The position numbers and the translations under genes were made by a program. Positions 36,523 through 44,276 of a stretch of DNA of 54,853 nt are shown one piece after another. Origin of the DNA: Candidatus Delongbacteria bacterium (GTDB lineage Bacteria > JAGOEH01); NCBI GenBank assembly GCA_017997825.1, contig JAGOEH010000002.1, positions 1-54,853 on the forward strand, written 5' to 3'. Numbering within the stretch: position 1 is the stretch's first letter; the number at the start of each line of letters is the position of its first letter. Below the pieces are notes generated by a model, which saw only the letters and a list, made by a program, of their open reading frames with translations, was not told where the DNA came from and made no database searches.

Positions 36523-36718
36523 GCGTTATAAAAATAAAGTCGATTTTGCCGCTACATCTAAAAAAATTTTACTATTCCCTAACGACTCCAGGTTACCCCA
36601 ATCTTTTATCCGATTCATGGTTTATCCCCGGTATAGTGGAGTAAAATATGAAATACCAAAGCGGATACATCATATCAAAGGATTTTCAGGACTCAATCAT
36701 GTCAATGATTCAGAATGA

Positions 36719-37861
36719 TTATAACAATTTATCGGTATTCAACCGGTAAAGTTTGATGCAGCGATGTGCCGGATTCATATCATTCATAGGCTCCGCTTCA
36801 TTGATGATGTCACGCTCAATAAACAAATTATTCCAGGTTCCTATGAAAAAGTGATTCGATTTTGGGATATGAGAATAAATCTTTTTTTGCTGGGTATCAA
36901 TCAGATCATAATATGTCATAATCATTCCATCGGATGCAGTACGGTTGATCGTGTCGGTCACCATATCTCCTTCTCTTTGCCAAAGATCGATCAGCAGATA
37001 ACGATCTTCAACAAAATAGAGTCTGAAAATGCAATTCATATTTAACCAGTTGCGTTTATATTTTTCTTCACATTCTTTTTCCGAGACGGAATCGATCTCT
37101 AAAAATTCATAGGGAAAATAAGGATTGGTATAATATCCTATACTCAAATCCCCCACCCAATGGCGGATTTTATATTCCTGAGTGGAACACAGAAAAGATT
37201 GACCATTGGAAAAAGCGTGTTGGATGGACATATGATGGGTTTTACAGCCCTTATACTTGTTGTTTTCCGATTCGGTATAGATGCTCCACAATGGAGTCAG
37301 GCTGTCGCTGGTTAGATCATAATGGGCAAACAACAACCCAGTGGGTTCAAAAATCATATTAATCAAGAATAGTTCAGGACCCATTTCATAAAAGCAATGA
37401 AAAATCCGGTCTGTTTTTTTCAGGGAAATCGATTTAATGAACTGATTGGTAAAGGAATAACAATTGATAGCTCCTTGGGGCCAGGTCAATACCAAGACCA
37501 TTGAATCATTGATTTGAGTCCAGTGATTGTTTTTAATCTGAGTCTTTCCAAATCCATTTTCACCAATTCGGTTAAGGTATTCACCTCGACGATTAAATAC
37601 CATAGGAAGAGGGTCCATCTCCCCCACCGCAACAATAAATGAATCATTCATCAGCACTCTGTCAAACTTAGATATCACAGATTCCGATGTACACTGCAAA
37701 ACAAAACTATCAACCACACAGAACAGATCACGACCATCTTTGATCTGTTCTGTATTACCTTGAACCAATGGAATCATGACATCCTTCCGCTGATCAGGCA
37801 CTCCTCTCCGAACACATCCAATCAATAAGTAGAACAATCCAAGAACCAGTAGCCGTTTCAT
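36719..37861 (-). CDS. Lipoprotein, possible 6-bladed beta-propeller (B)
   Basis: A 380-residue lipoprotein with a clean signal (MKRLLVLGLFYLLIGC, lipobox LIGC). After it comes a beta-rich domain whose start (FDRVLMNDSFIVAVGE, PMVFNRRGEYLNRIGENGFG) resembles the 6-bladed beta-propeller family of Bacteroidota lipoproteins (usually F...G.....IG..G.G). The following blades are degenerate. Function unknown. Like propeller A, it is AT-rich, has tandem promoter candidates (37914-37941 and 38209-38236) and adjoins the PAS kinase gene, from which it is separated by about 330 bp. AAGGGGAGGG precedes the ATG. The two propeller proteins are not obviously close paralogues. Confidence 0.75.
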   Translation of the reverse strand: MKRLLVLGLFYLLIGCVRRGVPDQRKDVMIPLVQGNTEQIKDGRDLFCVVDSFVLQCTSESVISKFDRVLMNDSFIVAVGEMDPLPMVFNRRGEYLNRIGENGFGKTQIKNNHWTQINDSMVLVLTWPQGAINCYSFTNQFIKSISLKKTDRIFHCFYEMGPELFLINMIFEPTGLLFAHYDLTSDSLTPLWSIYTESENNKYKGCKTHHMSIQHAFSNGQSFLCSTQEYKIRHWVGDLSIGYYTNPYFPYEFLEIDSVSEKECEEKYKRNWLNMNCIFRLYFVEDRYLLIDLWQREGDMVTDTINRTASDGMIMTYYDLIDTQQKKIYSHIPKSNHFFIGTWNNLFIERDIINEAEPMNDMNPAHRCIKLYRLNTDKLL

Positions 37862-37913
37862 GCTTCCCTCCCCTTGTGAATGAATTACAGAATCACAGCC
37901 GGAAAAACTCCAT

Positions 37914-37941
37914 ATTATATTAATTGATAATTAAAACTCAA
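37914..37941 (-). promoter_or_regulatory. Proximal promoter of propeller lipoprotein B
   Basis: TTGAGT (37941-37936), a 16-bp spacer and a perfect TATAAT (37919-37914), about 50 bp upstream of the start. Confidence 0.55.
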
Positions 37942-37983
37942 TTAATCCGGATCCGTCAATAGATTATCATTCGACACCTATTT

Positions 37984-38151
37984 TCAACCCAGACTTGATG
38001 AAAAATTATGTTGCATAGTGTCAATCAATGAATCTAAAAATCTTCTCAACAACCAAAAGCGATAGCTTATAATCAGGAAAAAACAATCCGGAAAATGATT
38101 AAGTACCGAAAAAAATAGAAATCCGAATCCGGGAACAGATGATAAGTTCAT
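37984..38151 (-). CDS. Possible small membrane protein of 55 residues
   Basis: An ATG-to-TGA frame between the distal (38209) and proximal (37914) promoters of lipoprotein B. The peptide has a hydrophobic, Phe-rich middle (FLFFSVLNHF...FFLIISYRFWLL) followed by RRF, which could form one membrane helix. GGAG lies about 13 bases before the ATG, too far for a good site. AT-rich DNA often gives Phe-rich frames by chance. Confidence 0.25.
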   Translation of the reverse strand: MNLSSVPGFGFLFFSVLNHFPDCFFLIISYRFWLLRRFLDSLIDTMQHNFSSSLG

Positions 38152-38208
38152 TGTGACGAGATTACTCCAGTTAAATCTCCACTTTGGTATATATTATATC
38201 ATGGATTC

Positions 38209-38236
38209 AATATACTCGCTTTTTTCAGAATGTCAA
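38209..38236 (-). promoter_or_regulatory. Distal promoter upstream of lipoprotein B
   Basis: TTGACA (38236-38231), a 16-bp spacer and TATATT (38214-38209), about 350 bp upstream of the lipoprotein start. It may serve the small frame at 37984-38151 or a long leader. The remainder of the 37862-38335 gap has no other assignable feature. Confidence 0.5.
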
Positions 38237-38335
38237 TGCCTTTTCAAAGAGCATTAACCTCCCCCCCCTAAAAACTTCAATCGAAGCTCACGGTTAATAT
38301 CATTGATAAGGAAGAGAGCTCGCTTTGAAACCGTC

Positions 38336-40114
38336 TCATTTTCTCAGCTCCGGATAGATTTTCCGGGCACAATCGGGACACAGACTATGGCTGAAGGAGG
38401 CTTCGGAATGAGCGCTGATATAAGTCTCAACCTCCTTCCAGTATCCTTCATCATCCCGGATTTTTTTGCAGTTGGAACAAATCGGCAGTAATCCATTGAG
38501 TGTTTTGATATTATTGAGAGCCGTTTCCAGTTCTCCGGTTTTCTGCTGTAGATCGTCCCGCTGGCGGGCAATCTCCTGGTTACCGGATTGTAATACAACA
38601 TTCATTTTTGTTTTTACCCGGTTAACATAGATCAGGATTCCTGAAAACCCTATTGTTAGCACCAGAACCAACCCTCCCAGGATAATAGTCCAATGCTGCC
38701 GTTCCAATTCGGCATCCTGGAGTTGTTGGGTTCCCATTAATCTTAGGTTTTCCTTTTCCTTCTGCTGGGTTTGATATTTAATCTGAAGATCCAGAATAAT
38801 CCGGTTATTGCTTTCATTGAACATACTGTCACGGATCGTATCATAGATCAAATACTGCTGATGAGCGATCTTCCACAATCCCATTTCCTGGTAGATCTCC
38901 GATAGTTTAAGGTAATTGTCCCGCATCAGGGCTCGCTGTCGGATAGCCCCCGCAATTTCGATGCTTTTCCTGAGATTCTCAATAGCCGAATCATACTGCC
39001 GCTTTTTCCAGTAACTGGTTCCGATGTTCTTCAGGGCGTTAGCTTCCCGCTCGCGATTATTTGATTTTCGGGCTTTAATTAAGGCCTGCCTGGCCAGTTC
39101 CAATGCCTGATCATAATCCGCTTTTAGATTATAAATATTGGCCAGTGCGTTCAGATCCAGAATTATTCCCCCATTATCAGGTACATCCCGTTCATAAACC
39201 TTCAATGACACATTATAATAATAAAGTGCGGAATCATAATTCTGGCTGATTTCCCAAGCATATCCCAAATTATGGTAGGTATATCCGGTAACCAGGATAT
39301 CATTTCGGATGGGTTTACCTTTCTCCAAGGCCTCAAGAAACGTACTCATTCCCGACTCAATTTTTCCCCATTCCAGATAAACACGTCCAATATTATTAAG
39401 CGTCAGGCATTCTCCCGAAATGTCCTTTAGTTGTTGTCGGATTTTCAGGGATTCCGAATAGTATTCCAGGGCTTTTTCATAATAAGCCCACTGCCAGTAG
39501 ATAACTCCGATACTGTTAAGAATGGACGCTCTCGGCTCAGGATCCTTCAGACTGGTTGAAACGGCTAGGGCGTGGTTGAGGCAGATCAGGGCACTGTCAT
39601 ACTCACTCTGGCGCCACAGGAAGAGACCTTTCTCGCGTAAGGTTTTAGCCAACCGGAGCGAATCACGGCATCTGGAATAATACTTAACCGATTGGGTAAA
39701 TGTCAGCCGAGCTTTTTGAGTCTGGTCAGTTTTATTGTACAGCCGGGCTAATTGATAGGTAATCTTTGCCATCATTTCCATATAGTTGGAATCCGTAGCC
39801 ATGATCATAGACTGGTGGTAAAGCTCTTCGGCCAAGGCAAATTCCCGGCGATAGTCATGAAAGATCCCCCGTTCGATCAAAGCAGCAGTCCGGCTGCGAT
39901 GGTCATTCAACCGATCCGCCGCTTCGGTTGCCAGATTGATATACGACAATACACTGTCTGACTTTCGATTATTGTATTCTTCCGCCAATTGCAGATAAAT
40001 CGACAACGATGCTTTGACATCGGATGTATCGATCAGGGTAATCAGACTATCACACCGATCCCGAGCTTCTATCATTACTGAAAATAGAATAATCCATAAA
40101 AATATTTTATTCAT
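38336..40114 (-). CDS. TPR-repeat membrane protein with C-terminal CxxC...CxxC output motif
   Basis: 592 residues. Signal peptide (MNKIFLWIILFSVMIEA), periplasmic TPR repeats over about 25-440, a transmembrane helix near 485-508 (WTIILGGLVLVLTIGFSG), a coiled coil, then a 50-residue tail. The tail has Cys546/Cys549 (LPICSNCKKIRDDEGYW) and Cys579/Cys582 (LCPDCARKIYPE), a probable zinc-binding module seen at the ends of many PAS, GGDEF and response-regulator proteins; its biochemical role is not known to me. The protein has no kinase, cyclase or DNA-binding domain, so the tail is the only candidate output. The sensor half matches the TPR kinase (3917) and the TPR cyclase (16840) in layout. AGGGAG precedes the ATG. 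Confidence 0.85.
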   Translation of the reverse strand: MNKIFLWIILFSVMIEARDRCDSLITLIDTSDVKASLSIYLQLAEEYNNRKSDSVLSYINLATEAADRLNDHRSRTAALIERGIFHDYRREFALAEELYHQSMIMATDSNYMEMMAKITYQLARLYNKTDQTQKARLTFTQSVKYYSRCRDSLRLAKTLREKGLFLWRQSEYDSALICLNHALAVSTSLKDPEPRASILNSIGVIYWQWAYYEKALEYYSESLKIRQQLKDISGECLTLNNIGRVYLEWGKIESGMSTFLEALEKGKPIRNDILVTGYTYHNLGYAWEISQNYDSALYYYNVSLKVYERDVPDNGGIILDLNALANIYNLKADYDQALELARQALIKARKSNNREREANALKNIGTSYWKKRQYDSAIENLRKSIEIAGAIRQRALMRDNYLKLSEIYQEMGLWKIAHQQYLIYDTIRDSMFNESNNRIILDLQIKYQTQQKEKENLRLMGTQQLQDAELERQHWTIILGGLVLVLTIGFSGILIYVNRVKTKMNVVLQSGNQEIARQRDDLQQKTGELETALNNIKTLNGLLPICSNCKKIRDDEGYWKEVETYISAHSEASFSHSLCPDCARKIYPELRK

Positions 40115-40201
40115 TAAAGCTCCCTAGTTTTAAATCATAGGCTATTGATTCCAGATCCACATGGGTGATCTTTGAAATCATTCATCAATCAATAACCTTA
40201 C

Positions 40202-40229
40202 AATATAATCGAAATGACCTAAAAAGCAA
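40202..40229 (-). promoter_or_regulatory. Candidate promoter of the TPR/CxxC protein gene
   Basis: TTGCTT (40229-40224), a 16-bp spacer and TATATT (40207-40202), about 90 bp upstream of the ATG; the -35 is weak. Confidence 0.35.
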
Positions 40230-40360
40230 CATCAAGCGGAGCTGATCGATTAGGCCTGACCATCAAAGCTTTTCATCAATTCCGACCAATCAGAATCATC
40301 ATCTTCTATAATAACGATCAACACTATGGTTTTATAATTTGGAATGTCATGATAGAAAGA

Positions 40361-40381
40361 GCCTGAAACCACAAATCAGGC
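40361..40381 (-). terminator. Candidate terminator of the response-regulator/DUF4416 operon
   Basis: Minus-strand stem GCCTGA/TCAGGC with a 9-nt loop followed by TCTTTCT. It starts about 17 bp after the DUF4416 stop. The stem is short and the T-tract broken, so it is a modest candidate. Confidence 0.4.
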
Positions 40382-40397
40382 AGAATGATCAATCAGG

Positions 40398-40934
40398 TTA
40401 TTCCGGTGGATTTTGTTGCCGGTTTTGTTTATAAAGCTCTCGGATTCTCAACAGGCAGGGGTAGTAAATATCCGATTTGAAATCGGGAAAGGTCCAGGGG
40501 AAAACCGTAAAGCTTCCTTTTCGGTAATATAAGGTCAGATCGGCATATACCCCGGAATGGAGGTGAATCTTCTGCCCTCCGAACTTCATCGAAGCCAACA
40601 CGATCTTCTGGTAATCCAGGTAGCCCGGATCCAGATTGAACTGCCGATTTCCGTTTATCATCCCTTCCTCCTCGATCCGGTTGGTCACCCGTTTGATCGA
40701 AGCGATCGCTTCCGGGGGAATCAGGGCCTGAAACGAAATGAATCGCCGGTACAGCGGCTCTCCCATCTCCTTTTGATAATAATCAGTCAAGCCGAATTCA
40801 TAATCAGCACTCTGATAATCGATTTTACCCCAATGGAGGATCAGACGATCCATGATATGATTCCATTCGGTCCGGCCATTGGTAAGGATTGCCATGAACA
40901 GCTTGACCGGATCGACGCTAACGACCTGGGCCAT
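40398..40934 (-). CDS. DUF4416 family protein
   Basis: About 178 residues from the ATG at 40934, which begins MAQVVSVDPVKLFMAIL; a frame extending to 41057 would overlap the upstream gene by 140 bp and lacks support. Family features are clear: a VKLF start, DYEFGLTDYYQKEMG, RRFISFQALIPPEAI, IKRVTNRIEEEG and NLDPGYLDYQKIVLAS. The function of DUF4416 is unknown; members are small soluble proteins of Deltaproteobacteria, Planctomycetes and FCB bacteria. It overlaps the stop of the NAT-like gene by 17 bp and is the last gene of the four-gene operon begun by the NtrC-like regulator. Confidence 0.85.
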   Translation of the reverse strand: MAQVVSVDPVKLFMAILTNGRTEWNHIMDRLILHWGKIDYQSADYEFGLTDYYQKEMGEPLYRRFISFQALIPPEAIASIKRVTNRIEEEGMINGNRQFNLDPGYLDYQKIVLASMKFGGQKIHLHSGVYADLTLYYRKGSFTVFPWTFPDFKSDIYYPCLLRIRELYKQNRQQNPPE

Positions 40935-41739
40935 CCAGAACGCTCCTGGCTTCTTCCCAGATTGCAGGTGGAATATTGAAAAACTGCTGAATGGCCTGAA
41001 CCGTGGGAAGATGGATTTTGGTGTTTCTTTGGCTGGAATAGTGCTTGACGAAATCATCCCGGATATAGATCCGTCCGGGCTGCTGCCGGTCGATCCGGGT
41101 CAGGCAGAGGTGTCTCATCGATTTTTGATAAAAGGAATCTTTCCAATATAAAAGAAAATCATTCACATCAAGTGGGTGTAAGATAAATGAATAGCGGAAT
41201 TTTTTTTGATCCCGGGAAACCGAATACAAACGGTATTGCTGATTGGAGCTGCAAAACTCCAATTCCAGCCGGGTATCTTCATCCTGGATCCGGATTACGG
41301 TTTCCGACCGGATCGGAAGCGGGGTCGAAATTAGATATCCCGGATCCACCAGATAATCCTCATCCGCCATCCGCAGAACCAATCCGCAATGGACGGCCTG
41401 TCCCCATGTCATATCCATCACAATCGGATCGGCTTGATACCCCAGACGATAGAGAATGCTCCACAAGAAGTAAGTCAGTGAATAACAGGTACCACCCAGA
41501 TGATTCTCTAGATAATCGACCCATACTTCCTCAGGCATCCGCAATCGATCCCATTCCCCCTTGATCTGGTTAAATTTGATGATTTTACTCAAATTCTCGT
41601 AGGGCAGATTGGAGAAGGCTTTGAGAACCCGTTGCAACATATTATTATCGGGAAGATGAACGGGGATTTGAAAATGACGCAGAAAGAGTTCGGCCGTGGA
41701 ATGATGCTGATCCAGACCGAATCGAGGATGAATGATCAT
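40918..41739 (-). CDS. Arylamine N-acetyltransferase-like protein
   Basis: NAT-family fold, 273 residues, the usual family length. The Cys-His-Asp triad is recognisable: Cys85 in LGGTCYSLTYFLWSIL (family RGGxCxExN), His117 in AVHCGLVL, Asp132 in LVDPGY. The N-terminal LPYENLSKI block also matches (LPFENL). Such enzymes move an acyl group from acyl-CoA to arylamines or hydrazines, or act in natural-product amide formation. The motifs are divergent (Thr for the usual residues around Cys, DPGY for DVGF), so the substrate may not be an arylamine. The start overlaps the SPOR-like gene by ATGA; the end overlaps DUF4416. Confidence 0.8.
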   Translation of the reverse strand: MIIHPRFGLDQHHSTAELFLRHFQIPVHLPDNNMLQRVLKAFSNLPYENLSKIIKFNQIKGEWDRLRMPEEVWVDYLENHLGGTCYSLTYFLWSILYRLGYQADPIVMDMTWGQAVHCGLVLRMADEDYLVDPGYLISTPLPIRSETVIRIQDEDTRLELEFCSSNQQYRLYSVSRDQKKFRYSFILHPLDVNDFLLYWKDSFYQKSMRHLCLTRIDRQQPGRIYIRDDFVKHYSSQRNTKIHLPTVQAIQQFFNIPPAIWEEARSVLDGPGR

Positions 41740-42104
41740 CGTTTCTTTTCGATTTCGAAAATCTTGGGTTTCAGCCCCATTTTTGTCAGACGGACTTGCT
41801 CTTGCTCGGCCTCTTTTTTATCTTTGTAAACGGCCGTAAAGACATAATAAAACTTTTTATCGATCCCGTCATACTTTTTGGAATCAAAGACAAAACTTTC
41901 GATCTTATAGTTCTTCTTGAAAAAGGTGGTGGCCTTGATGCACTCCGACGCCTGCCGGTCCTTGTAAATGGCCACCAGGTAATCTTTGGTGATCGTAATA
42001 GTATCGGCAGAGGTCGAATTGATGTTGGGCATGTTCTGCTTGCATCCTGTAAGAATCGACATGCCCATCAGGATTACAACCATCAGTCTTTTAACATTTT
42101 TCAT
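41736..42104 (-). CDS. Small SPOR-like lipoprotein
   Basis: 122 residues. A lipoprotein signal (VVILMGMSILTGC) leads to a mature domain of about 100 residues with two similar halves: DYLVAIYKDRQASECIKATTFF and YYVFTAVYKDKKEAEQEQVRL, then GLKPKIFEI. This beta-alpha-beta/beta-alpha-beta pattern with the final LKPKIF fits a SPOR peptidoglycan-binding domain, which binds denuded glycan at the division site, but I rate it as likely rather than certain. It is translationally coupled (ATGA overlaps) to the response-regulator gene upstream and the NAT-like gene downstream. Its function in this operon is unknown. Confidence 0.65.
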   Translation of the reverse strand: MKNVKRLMVVILMGMSILTGCKQNMPNINSTSADTITITKDYLVAIYKDRQASECIKATTFFKKNYKIESFVFDSKKYDGIDKKFYYVFTAVYKDKKEAEQEQVRLTKMGLKPKIFEIEKKR

Positions 42105-43543
42105 ATATAATCTTCCCTCCTTAGTTCTTTGGCGATGTTGATTGAGTATTTATCCATTTTGCGCCGCAATGAATCCCGGGTAATTCCCAGATTCTTGCAG
42201 GCCTTGGCTTTATTGTAATCGGCATTTTTCAGAGCCTGGATGATCAGATTCCGTTCCGTCTGTTCCAGATTGATCGATTCGGCCGGCCGGGCAGCCGCAG
42301 ATTTATTACCTCTCATTAGGATCGGGAAATGGCGGGGCATCAGAAACTCCTCATCGCACAGAATCACGGCCTGCTCCACGATGTTCTTCAACTCGCGGAT
42401 ATTCCCCGGAAACGGATAAGCCATCAGTTCTTCAGCGGCATGCATACTCAGGCCGCGGATATTTTTCTTCAACTTTAGGTTAAACTCCCGTAAAAAAAAC
42501 TCCGCCAGGCGGGTGATATCATCTTTCCGTTCCCTCAACGGCGGCACCAAAATCCGAAATATATTCAGACGATAAAACAGATCCCGGCGAAATTCTCCCT
42601 GTTCCACGGCCTGTTCCAGATTTTTGTTGGTGGCCGCCACCACTCTGAAATCCAACTTAATGATCTTACTTCCTCCCACATAACGGATTTCACGGTTCTC
42701 CAGCACCCGAAGCAAATTCTTCTGGACCGATAAGGAGATATCTCCGATCTCGTCCAAAAAAATGGTTCCCCCATTGGCAATCTCGAACAAACCTTTACGA
42801 GTCACCTTAGCATCGGTAAAGGAACCCTTCTCATGTCCAAATAATTCACTCTCAATCAGGGTTTCAGGAATGGAGGAACTGTTAACAGGGATAAAGGGTT
42901 TATCGGCATTAGGACCTTCAAAATGAATGGCCCGGGCAATCAATTCCTTACCGGTTCCGCTTTCACCCTCGATCAGGACAGAGGTATCGGGGAATTCGAT
43001 GATCTTGGAGATCAGCTTTTTGATCTCCTGGATCGGCCGGCTGGCACCGATGATCTGTTCAATCCCTTTATTGGATTTGTCAACCCCTTCGATCAGGGTT
43101 GACAACTGCTCCTTCAGAATCTTCTTTTCCTGTTTGAGCTGGTGGTATACCCGGGTCTTTTCGATTGCCAGCAACAGATTATTCAAATTGACCGGTTTGA
43201 GGATAAAATCGGATACTCCCATTCGGATTGCCTGGATCGCAGCATCCAGATCGCCGTGTCCGGTAATGATGATGATCTCCATGTCGGTGCTGAGCTTTTT
43301 AATCTTGGAGATAAAGCTGAATCCATCCTCACCCGGCATCTTCAGATCGGTGATGATGATATCGATGGTCTGATGCTCGAAAATATCGATGGCGGCTTTG
43401 GCATCGCCGGCATAATGGACCAGATAACCATGTTCCCGAAGAAACGATCCCAACGTTCGATCGATGACCGGATAATCATCAACCAAAAGAATCGTTAATT
43501 GAGGTTCTACATTTTTATTTTTTGACATAGGCGCAGCACTCAA
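42101..43543 (-). CDS. NtrC-family sigma-54-type response regulator
   Basis: 480 residues in the usual order: receiver (Asp66 in ITDLKMPGEDGF, Thr94, Lys116), AAA+ ATPase with Walker A GESGTGKE at 193-200 and Walker B GGTIFLDEIGD, and a C-terminal Fis-type helix-turn-helix (NYNKAKACKNLGITRDSLRRKM). The sigma-54 contact loop reads GSFTDA at 240-245 instead of GAFTGA. The AAA+ arginine finger region (FRRDLFYRLNIFRI) looks normal. No kinase gene is in the operon. TTG at 43543 with AAGGA six bases before is used; ATG at 43528 is an alternative. It overlaps the SPOR-like gene by ATGA. Confidence 0.92.
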   Translation of the reverse strand: MSAAPMSKNKNVEPQLTILLVDDYPVIDRTLGSFLREHGYLVHYAGDAKAAIDIFEHQTIDIIITDLKMPGEDGFSFISKIKKLSTDMEIIIITGHGDLDAAIQAIRMGVSDFILKPVNLNNLLLAIEKTRVYHQLKQEKKILKEQLSTLIEGVDKSNKGIEQIIGASRPIQEIKKLISKIIEFPDTSVLIEGESGTGKELIARAIHFEGPNADKPFIPVNSSSIPETLIESELFGHEKGSFTDAKVTRKGLFEIANGGTIFLDEIGDISLSVQKNLLRVLENREIRYVGGSKIIKLDFRVVAATNKNLEQAVEQGEFRRDLFYRLNIFRILVPPLRERKDDITRLAEFFLREFNLKLKKNIRGLSMHAAEELMAYPFPGNIRELKNIVEQAVILCDEEFLMPRHFPILMRGNKSAAARPAESINLEQTERNLIIQALKNADYNKAKACKNLGITRDSLRRKMDKYSINIAKELRREDYI

Positions 43544-43741
43544 ACCATTCCTTTAGTCATCCCTTCCCATGGTGCGATCCGATCAATCGGCAGACCGGGA
43601 ATATGGAAACCTTGTTATTCATAAAACAAAAAAACCGGAATGGACATTTCACAATCAGCTCCATCAGAAACGATTATGATCCGGCATAAGTGGACAATCA
43701 GGATGCATCGGCATAGTGAAATGATGCCGGGCATCAGAACG

Positions 43742-44257
43742 TTAAACCGAATTTCTGGAAAATTGTTTCAGGTATTTTTGAGCCAGATGAATATACTCTT
43801 CGGCGTTTTGCCGATTGGCTTCCATCATTTCAGGGGTCAAAGTTTTTACGATCTTTGCCGGCAAACCCATCACCAGGCTGAAGTCGGGAATCCGGGACCG
43901 CGGCGGAATAAGGCTTCCGGCGCCGACAATACAATACTGACCGATCTCGGCATCATCGAGCACGGTAGCGTTCATGCCGATCAGGCTGTAATCTCCGACC
44001 TGGGCGGCGTGGACGACAGCGGCATGACCGATGGTAACATAGCTGCCGATCTCGACGGGGATATCCTGACTGACATGGATCACGGCATTATCCTGAACAT
44101 TGGAGCCTCGTCCGATCCGGATGGGAGCCAGATCAGCCCTCACAACAGCTCCATACCACACACTGACCTGATCCCCCAGTGACACCCGGCCAATCACCCG
44201 GGCCGTATCGGCCACAAAGACATCGGTTCCATAGTGAAGATCATCCGGTTCCATCAT
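43742..44257 (-). CDS. Gamma-carbonic anhydrase family protein
   Basis: Left-handed beta-helix hexapeptide protein of about 171 residues. Characteristic turns: FVADTARVIGRVSLGDQVSVWYGAV, VRADLAPIRIGRGSNVQDNAVIHV, IGSYVTIGHAAVVHAAQVGDYSLIG and IGQYCIVGAGSLIPP. The three metal-binding histidines are present (IH, and GHxxxxH). Many family members (YrdA/PaaY-like) lack proven carbonic anhydrase activity, so hydration of CO2 is probable but unproven. The ATG at 44257 is chosen; the frame also runs to a TTG at 44287. It follows the phosphohexomutase gene by 19 bp and closes the eight-gene operon. Confidence 0.88.
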   Translation of the reverse strand: MMEPDDLHYGTDVFVADTARVIGRVSLGDQVSVWYGAVVRADLAPIRIGRGSNVQDNAVIHVSQDIPVEIGSYVTIGHAAVVHAAQVGDYSLIGMNATVLDDAEIGQYCIVGAGSLIPPRSRIPDFSLVMGLPAKIVKTLTPEMMEANRQNAEEYIHLAQKYLKQFSRNSV

Positions 44258-44276
44258 ACAATTCACTTTCTCTACT

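Noticed and set aside
36512-36718. 68-codon plus-strand frame ending just before lipoprotein B
   Set aside because: No ribosome-binding site, no recognisable domain, and it overlaps the promoter region of the PAS kinase gene on the other strand.
40935-41057. Upstream start for DUF4416 at 41057
   Set aside because: It would overlap the NAT-like gene by 140 bp and adds residues unlike the family; the VKLF start at 40934 fits.
43600-43741. CCGG...TTCCGGTTTTTTT as terminator of the gamma-carbonic anhydrase operon
   Set aside because: The loop would exceed 40 nt and the stem is only five or six pairs; too weak to call.
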